Positions 59,720 to 62,579 of a stretch of DNA of 62,579 bases are shown here, one piece after another. A program made the translations under genes and the position numbers. Under the pieces are notes generated by a model that saw only the letters and a list, made by a program, of their open reading frames with translations, was not told where the DNA came from and did not search any database. Each line of letters begins with the position of its first letter. Positions within the stretch are counted from its first letter, which is position 1. Source of the stretch: CAYMLL01 sp964390645 (GTDB lineage: Bacteria; Planctomycetota; UBA8108); contig CAYMLL010000009.1 in the NCBI GenBank assembly GCA_964390645.1, positions 1-62,579 of the forward strand, in the 5' to 3' direction.

Positions 59720-61480
59720 TCACCGCTCATGGATCTCGAGTGTCCGATCCACCCCCGGGACCTCGTGCTCCGACTCCGCCCCCGTCGGCCAGCGAACGGT
59801 CAGGCGGTCGACTTTCACCTCGGAGCCGAGCCCGAAGGTCAGCGTCGTCTCCGACTGGCTGAGGTAGCTCGACCCGGTCTTGACGTGACGAACCTGTCGT
59901 CGCCCGCCGCTCTCGAGGGTCACGCGCGAACCGATGGCGTCGAGGTTGCCGCCCTTGCCGACGAGGCGAACGCGCAGGAAGTGTGGATGGCCGGCTTCGC
60001 TGACAGCGTCGTTGCGCAACAGCGCGGCCGGTCCGCCGTTCGTGGTCACCAGCAGGTCGAGGTCACCGTCCCGGTCCATGTCGCCGTACGCGAGTCCGCG
60101 TCCGACACGGGCTTGCGCGAAGTCTCGACCGGCGAATCTGGTGACATCGTCGAAGGCCTCACCGCCGAGTCCGCGAAAGAGCTGTGAGCTCTGAGCGTAG
60201 GCCTGGGACGGCACGGCAGCGGAGATGTCGGGCTCGATGTGGCCGTTGACGACGAGGAGATCGAGTCGACCGTCGAGGTCGGCGTCGAGGAAGCTCACCG
60301 CGAAGGCGAGGGGGCCGTGGGTCGCGACGGAGAGGCCGGCGACGTCCGTTCGTGACGCGAACGAGCCGTCGGGTCGACGTCGCCAGAGCGACATCGGCTC
60401 CTCGCTGAAGTTGCCGATCGCGACCGATGGAGCGCCGTCGTCGGTGTAGATCGCTATGTCGACTCCCATTCCTGCGCGAGCGCGGCCCGACTCGTCGTAG
60501 GCGATCCCGAGCTCGAGACCACGCTCCTCGAAGCGTCCGTCGCCGAGGTTGACGAAGAGGAAGTCGGGCCGTGTGTCGTTGGCGACGACGACGTCCACGA
60601 GACCGTCGTTATCGAGGTCGTGCAGCGCGACGCCGAGAGACATGCCCTCGACACCAACCAGTCCGGCGACCCCGCTACCATCCTCGAACTTGCCCGTCCC
60701 ATCGTTCAGGAACAGCCGGCAGGGGAGGCCCTTGTAGCGATCGGGTGTCGTGAACGCTTTTGTTGCGCCGTCCAGCGTCGTGAACACCTCGTGACGGGGC
60801 GACCATTGCACGTAGTTCGCGACGAAGAGGTCGAGGTCGCCGTCGCGATCGAGATCTCCCCACGCGGAGGCCGTCGACCATTCGGGGTGTGAGGTGCCCG
60901 TTTCGTCGGTCCAGTGACCGCCGGCGACACCGGCGTTCGACGTCACGTCGCGGAACTTGCCCTCATCGTTGCGTAGAAGCACGTTGTCCCCGAGCGCGGT
61001 GAGGTAGATGTCGGCATCACCATCGGCGTCGTAGTCCGCGATCGAGCAGCCCATGCCGTAGACCGAGACTGCGGCGCCTGCCGCTTCGGTGACATCGACG
61101 AAGCTGCCGTCACCGTTGCCGCGGTAGAGCCGACACGCCGGCGGAGGCGCCGGCTGCGGCTCGTCTCCGGTCCAGTGGCGCGAGTTGACGATGAAGACGT
61201 CGAGGTTGTCATCGCCGTCGAAGTCGAGAAACGCGGCGCCCGATCCGAGCGTCTCCGGCAGGAGCTTGTCGCCGGTTCCGCCGGTCACGTGGACGAAGTC
61301 GATCCCCGCTTGCGCCGTCACGTCGACGAAGACGCGAGAGAAGCGATCCTTCTGCGAAGCACCCTCGCTGTCGCTCGTGTCGCGGACACCGTCCCGGTCG
61401 TCGCCGCACGAGACTGTCAGAGCGACCAGCAGGCACGTCGTCGGTATCGAAGGGGGGAGCCGGAATCGCGCCCCGCTCAT
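59720..61480 (-). CDS. exported CRTAC1/UnbV-type FG-GAP repeat lipoprotein
   Basis: A 586-residue protein with a lipobox-like end of the signal (ALTVSCGDD, so probably a lipoprotein). VCBS/FG-GAP repeats follow (AFLDFDGDDNLDVFIVN, SIADYDADGDADIYLTA, AWGDLDRDGDLDLFVAN, ALHDLDNDGLVDVVVAN, SFLDADLDGRLDLLVVN, AYGDMDRDGDLDLLVTT), then the ASPIC/UnbV domain (AIGSRVTLESGGRRQVRHVKTGSSYLSQSETTLTFGLG, RWPTG). Repeats bind Ca2+ in Asp-rich loops. The family is frequent in planctomycetes. The start ATG overlaps the stop of the upstream regulator by 4 nt (ATGA). Confidence 0.88.
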   Translation of the reverse strand: MSGARFRLPPSIPTTCLLVALTVSCGDDRDGVRDTSDSEGASQKDRFSRVFVDVTAQAGIDFVHVTGGTGDKLLPETLGSGAAFLDFDGDDNLDVFIVNSRHWTGDEPQPAPPPACRLYRGNGDGSFVDVTEAAGAAVSVYGMGCSIADYDADGDADIYLTALGDNVLLRNDEGKFRDVTSNAGVAGGHWTDETGTSHPEWSTASAWGDLDRDGDLDLFVANYVQWSPRHEVFTTLDGATKAFTTPDRYKGLPCRLFLNDGTGKFEDGSGVAGLVGVEGMSLGVALHDLDNDGLVDVVVANDTRPDFLFVNLGDGRFEERGLELGIAYDESGRARAGMGVDIAIYTDDGAPSVAIGNFSEEPMSLWRRRPDGSFASRTDVAGLSVATHGPLAFAVSFLDADLDGRLDLLVVNGHIEPDISAAVPSQAYAQSSQLFRGLGGEAFDDVTRFAGRDFAQARVGRGLAYGDMDRDGDLDLLVTTNGGPAALLRNDAVSEAGHPHFLRVRLVGKGGNLDAIGSRVTLESGGRRQVRHVKTGSSYLSQSETTLTFGLGSEVKVDRLTVRWPTGAESEHEVPGVDRTLEIHER

Positions 61481-61644
61481 CTCGACGCCGACTCTCCCCC
61501 GTCGTCGGCACGCTCGGAGATGCCGTGCTTGCGCATGTAGTACGAGAGGTTCTTCGGATTGATGCCGAGGAGCTCGCAGGCGTCGCGCTTGCGGCCCCGG
61601 GTCTTGTCGAGCGCCTCGTGGATGAGGCTCCTCTCGAGCTTCTA
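61477..61644 (-). pseudogene. detached C-terminal HTH of the NtrC-type regulator, after an in-frame TAG
   Basis: After the TAG (minus-strand codon at 61644-61642) the same frame continues for 54 codons: LERSLIHEALDKTRGRKRDACELLGINPKNLSYYMRKHG, a Fis-type helix-turn-helix, to a TGA that overlaps the CRTAC1 ATG. No start codon is well placed for separate translation. Without it the regulator would lack its DNA-binding domain. Confidence 0.75.
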
Positions 61645-62579
61645 GATGCGGCTGCGGATCTGCAGGTCGTCGTCGCTCCGGCCGTCGGCGTCGTTCATTC
61701 GCGCGCCCGGCACCGTGGAGAGCACGGCCCGGAACACCTCGGGAGACGGCACCCGGGAGTCGGCGAGGATCGTCGATCGCTCGATGAGGTTGCGCAGCTC
61801 GCGGACGTTGCCGGGCCAGTCGTGGCCGGCGAGCAGCGCGAGGCTCTCGTCGCAGATCGTCGAGATGTCCTCGTCCCGGCTCTTGCAGCACTGCAGCAGG
61901 AAGTGGTTAGCGAGCACCGCGAGGTCTTCGCGGCGCTCCCGCAGCGGAGGCATCTCGATCGGGAAGATGTTGAGGCGGTAGAAGAGATCCTCCCGGAAGA
62001 CTCCCTCCTGAACGCGCTTCTCGAGGTCCTCGTTGGTGATCGCGATCAGTCGTACATCGGCGACTCGTGTCTTGGACTCGCCGACGACCTGGTACTCGCC
62101 GGTCTCGAGCACGCGCAGGAGCTTCGCCTGCATCTCGGGGCGCAGCGTGCCGATCTCGTCGAGGACGAGGGTGCCGCCTTCCGCTTCTCGAAAGCGTCCG
62201 CGACGATCCTCGACGGCGCTCGTGAACGCGCCTCGTCGGTGACCGAAAAACTCGCTCTCGAACAGCGTCTCGGAAAGTGCCGCGCAGTTGACCTCGACGA
62301 GGTTCCCGGTGGCGCGATTGCTCCGTTTGTGGATCTCCAGAGCGGCGAGCTCTTTGCCGGTGCCGCTCTCGCCGGTGACGACCACGGTCGCGTCGCTGGG
62401 CGCGACCTTGTCGATCAGCGATCGGATCTGGCGAATCGCTGGGGAGACACCGACCATCTCGGTCGGGCCGCGCAGATCGTTGACCGTCTCCCGCAGGTAC
62501 TGCACCTCGCTGACGAGACGACCGTGCTCGCTCGCTCTCTTGACGACGAGCATGAACTGCTCGGGATCGACCGGCTTCT
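61642..62579 (-). CDS. NtrC-family sigma-54 response regulator, partial, interrupted before the HTH
   Basis: The gene runs off the right edge. Reading in from there, the end of a receiver domain is visible (KPVDPEQF, the conserved Lys/Pro), then a coiled linker and a full sigma-54 AAA+ domain: Walker A GESGTGKE, GAFTSA loop (usually GAFTGA), Walker B TLVLDEIGTL, R-finger motifs (FREDLFYRLNIFPI, PPLRERREDL) and WPGNVRELRNLIE. The ORF then meets a TAG at 61642-61644, before the Fis-type HTH that lies just downstream in the same frame. It probably activates sigma-54 promoters; the target genes are unknown. The N-terminus is outside the window. Confidence 0.85.
   Translation of the reverse strand, partial: KPVDPEQFMLVVKRASEHGRLVSEVQYLRETVNDLRGPTEMVGVSPAIRQIRSLIDKVAPSDATVVVTGESGTGKELAALEIHKRSNRATGNLVEVNCAALSETLFESEFFGHRRGAFTSAVEDRRGRFREAEGGTLVLDEIGTLRPEMQAKLLRVLETGEYQVVGESKTRVADVRLIAITNEDLEKRVQEGVFREDLFYRLNIFPIEMPPLRERREDLAVLANHFLLQCCKSRDEDISTICDESLALLAGHDWPGNVRELRNLIERSTILADSRVPSPEVFRAVLSTVPGARMNDADGRSDDDLQIRSRI

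Noticed and set aside
61642..61644. Pyrrolysine at the TAG
   Set aside because: No tRNA-Pyl or pylS is visible in the window, and the codon lies in a linker; mutation or sequence error is simpler.

Overview
The window looks like a scaffold piece from a high-GC planctomycete-type bacterium, probably a metagenome-assembled genome (there is a 10-N gap flanked by poly-G and poly-C at 28.8 kb). The phylum is inferred from gene content. A DUF1501 gene is followed by a DUF1549/DUF1553 gene. There is a secreted sulfatase, a CRTAC1/UnbV protein, a CotH/lamin-tail surface protein ending in a planctomycete-style EF-hand/dockerin repeat, and an ABC-2 permease fused to a CPBP protease. Above all there are many genes for tetrahydromethanopterin (H4MPT)- and methanofuran (MFR)-linked C1 metabolism, which among bacteria are known mainly from methylotrophic proteobacteria and planctomycetes. 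No rRNA, tRNA, CRISPR array, phage or insertion sequence was seen.

Layout. 0-7.5 kb: end of an ABC-2 exporter, small proteins, and a 1300-residue CotH/LTD surface protein. 7.6-9.8 kb: mfnB, mfnE-like and hisA-like genes (furan part of methanofuran). 10-16.5 kb: a lipoprotein fusing a Cys phosphatase, a neutral ceramidase and a predicted beta-barrel, overlapping an SGNH hydrolase; then a TPM protein and an S46 dipeptidyl-peptidase. 16.6-22.9 kb: pabB, a DUF6513/DHPS-like gene, a pterin dehydratase, an acidic secreted protein, an SDR and a PTPS (pterin and pABA supply). 23-26 kb: beta-helix protein and trypsin-like protease. 26-38.7 kb: the C1 core, with citG-like, rimK/mptN-like, mch, ftr/fhcD, fae, mtdB, mfnF-like and two further ATP-grasp genes, interleaved with gntP, an NMP kinase and a sulfatase. 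38.8-47.7 kb: AAA ATPase, arrestin-like proteins, orphan ABC ATPase, PQQ-like propeller, DUF1501 and DUF1553. 47.7-59.5 kb: pheT, pheS, ettA, two Gfo/Idh/MocA oxidoreductases, dinB, GNAT, DUF4026/DUF2314 and EVE proteins. 59.7-62.6 kb: CRTAC1 protein and an NtrC-type regulator whose C-terminal HTH is cut off by an in-frame TAG.

How the genes work together. Fae condenses formaldehyde with H4MPT, MtdB oxidises methylene-H4MPT, Mch hydrolyses methenyl-H4MPT, and Ftr/FhcD moves the formyl group to methanofuran. The FhcA/B/C hydrolase subunits, beta-RFAP synthase and DmrA are not in the window. Around these four enzymes lie the probable cofactor genes: PTPS, SDR, PCD, PabB, the DHPS-like protein, the CitG-like protein and the RimK-like ligase for H4MPT; MfnB, MfnE, MfnD-like and MfnF-like for methanofuran. 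Several are joined by 4-nt GTGA or ATGA overlaps, which suggests translational coupling. Other notable items are the phosphatase-ceramidase-barrel fusion, a 130-bp repeat found in two convergent spacers, three tandem repeats (one inside a signal peptide, one in a divergent promoter), an SDR with a pteridine-reductase-like Asp, and two probable sequence lesions near the right end.
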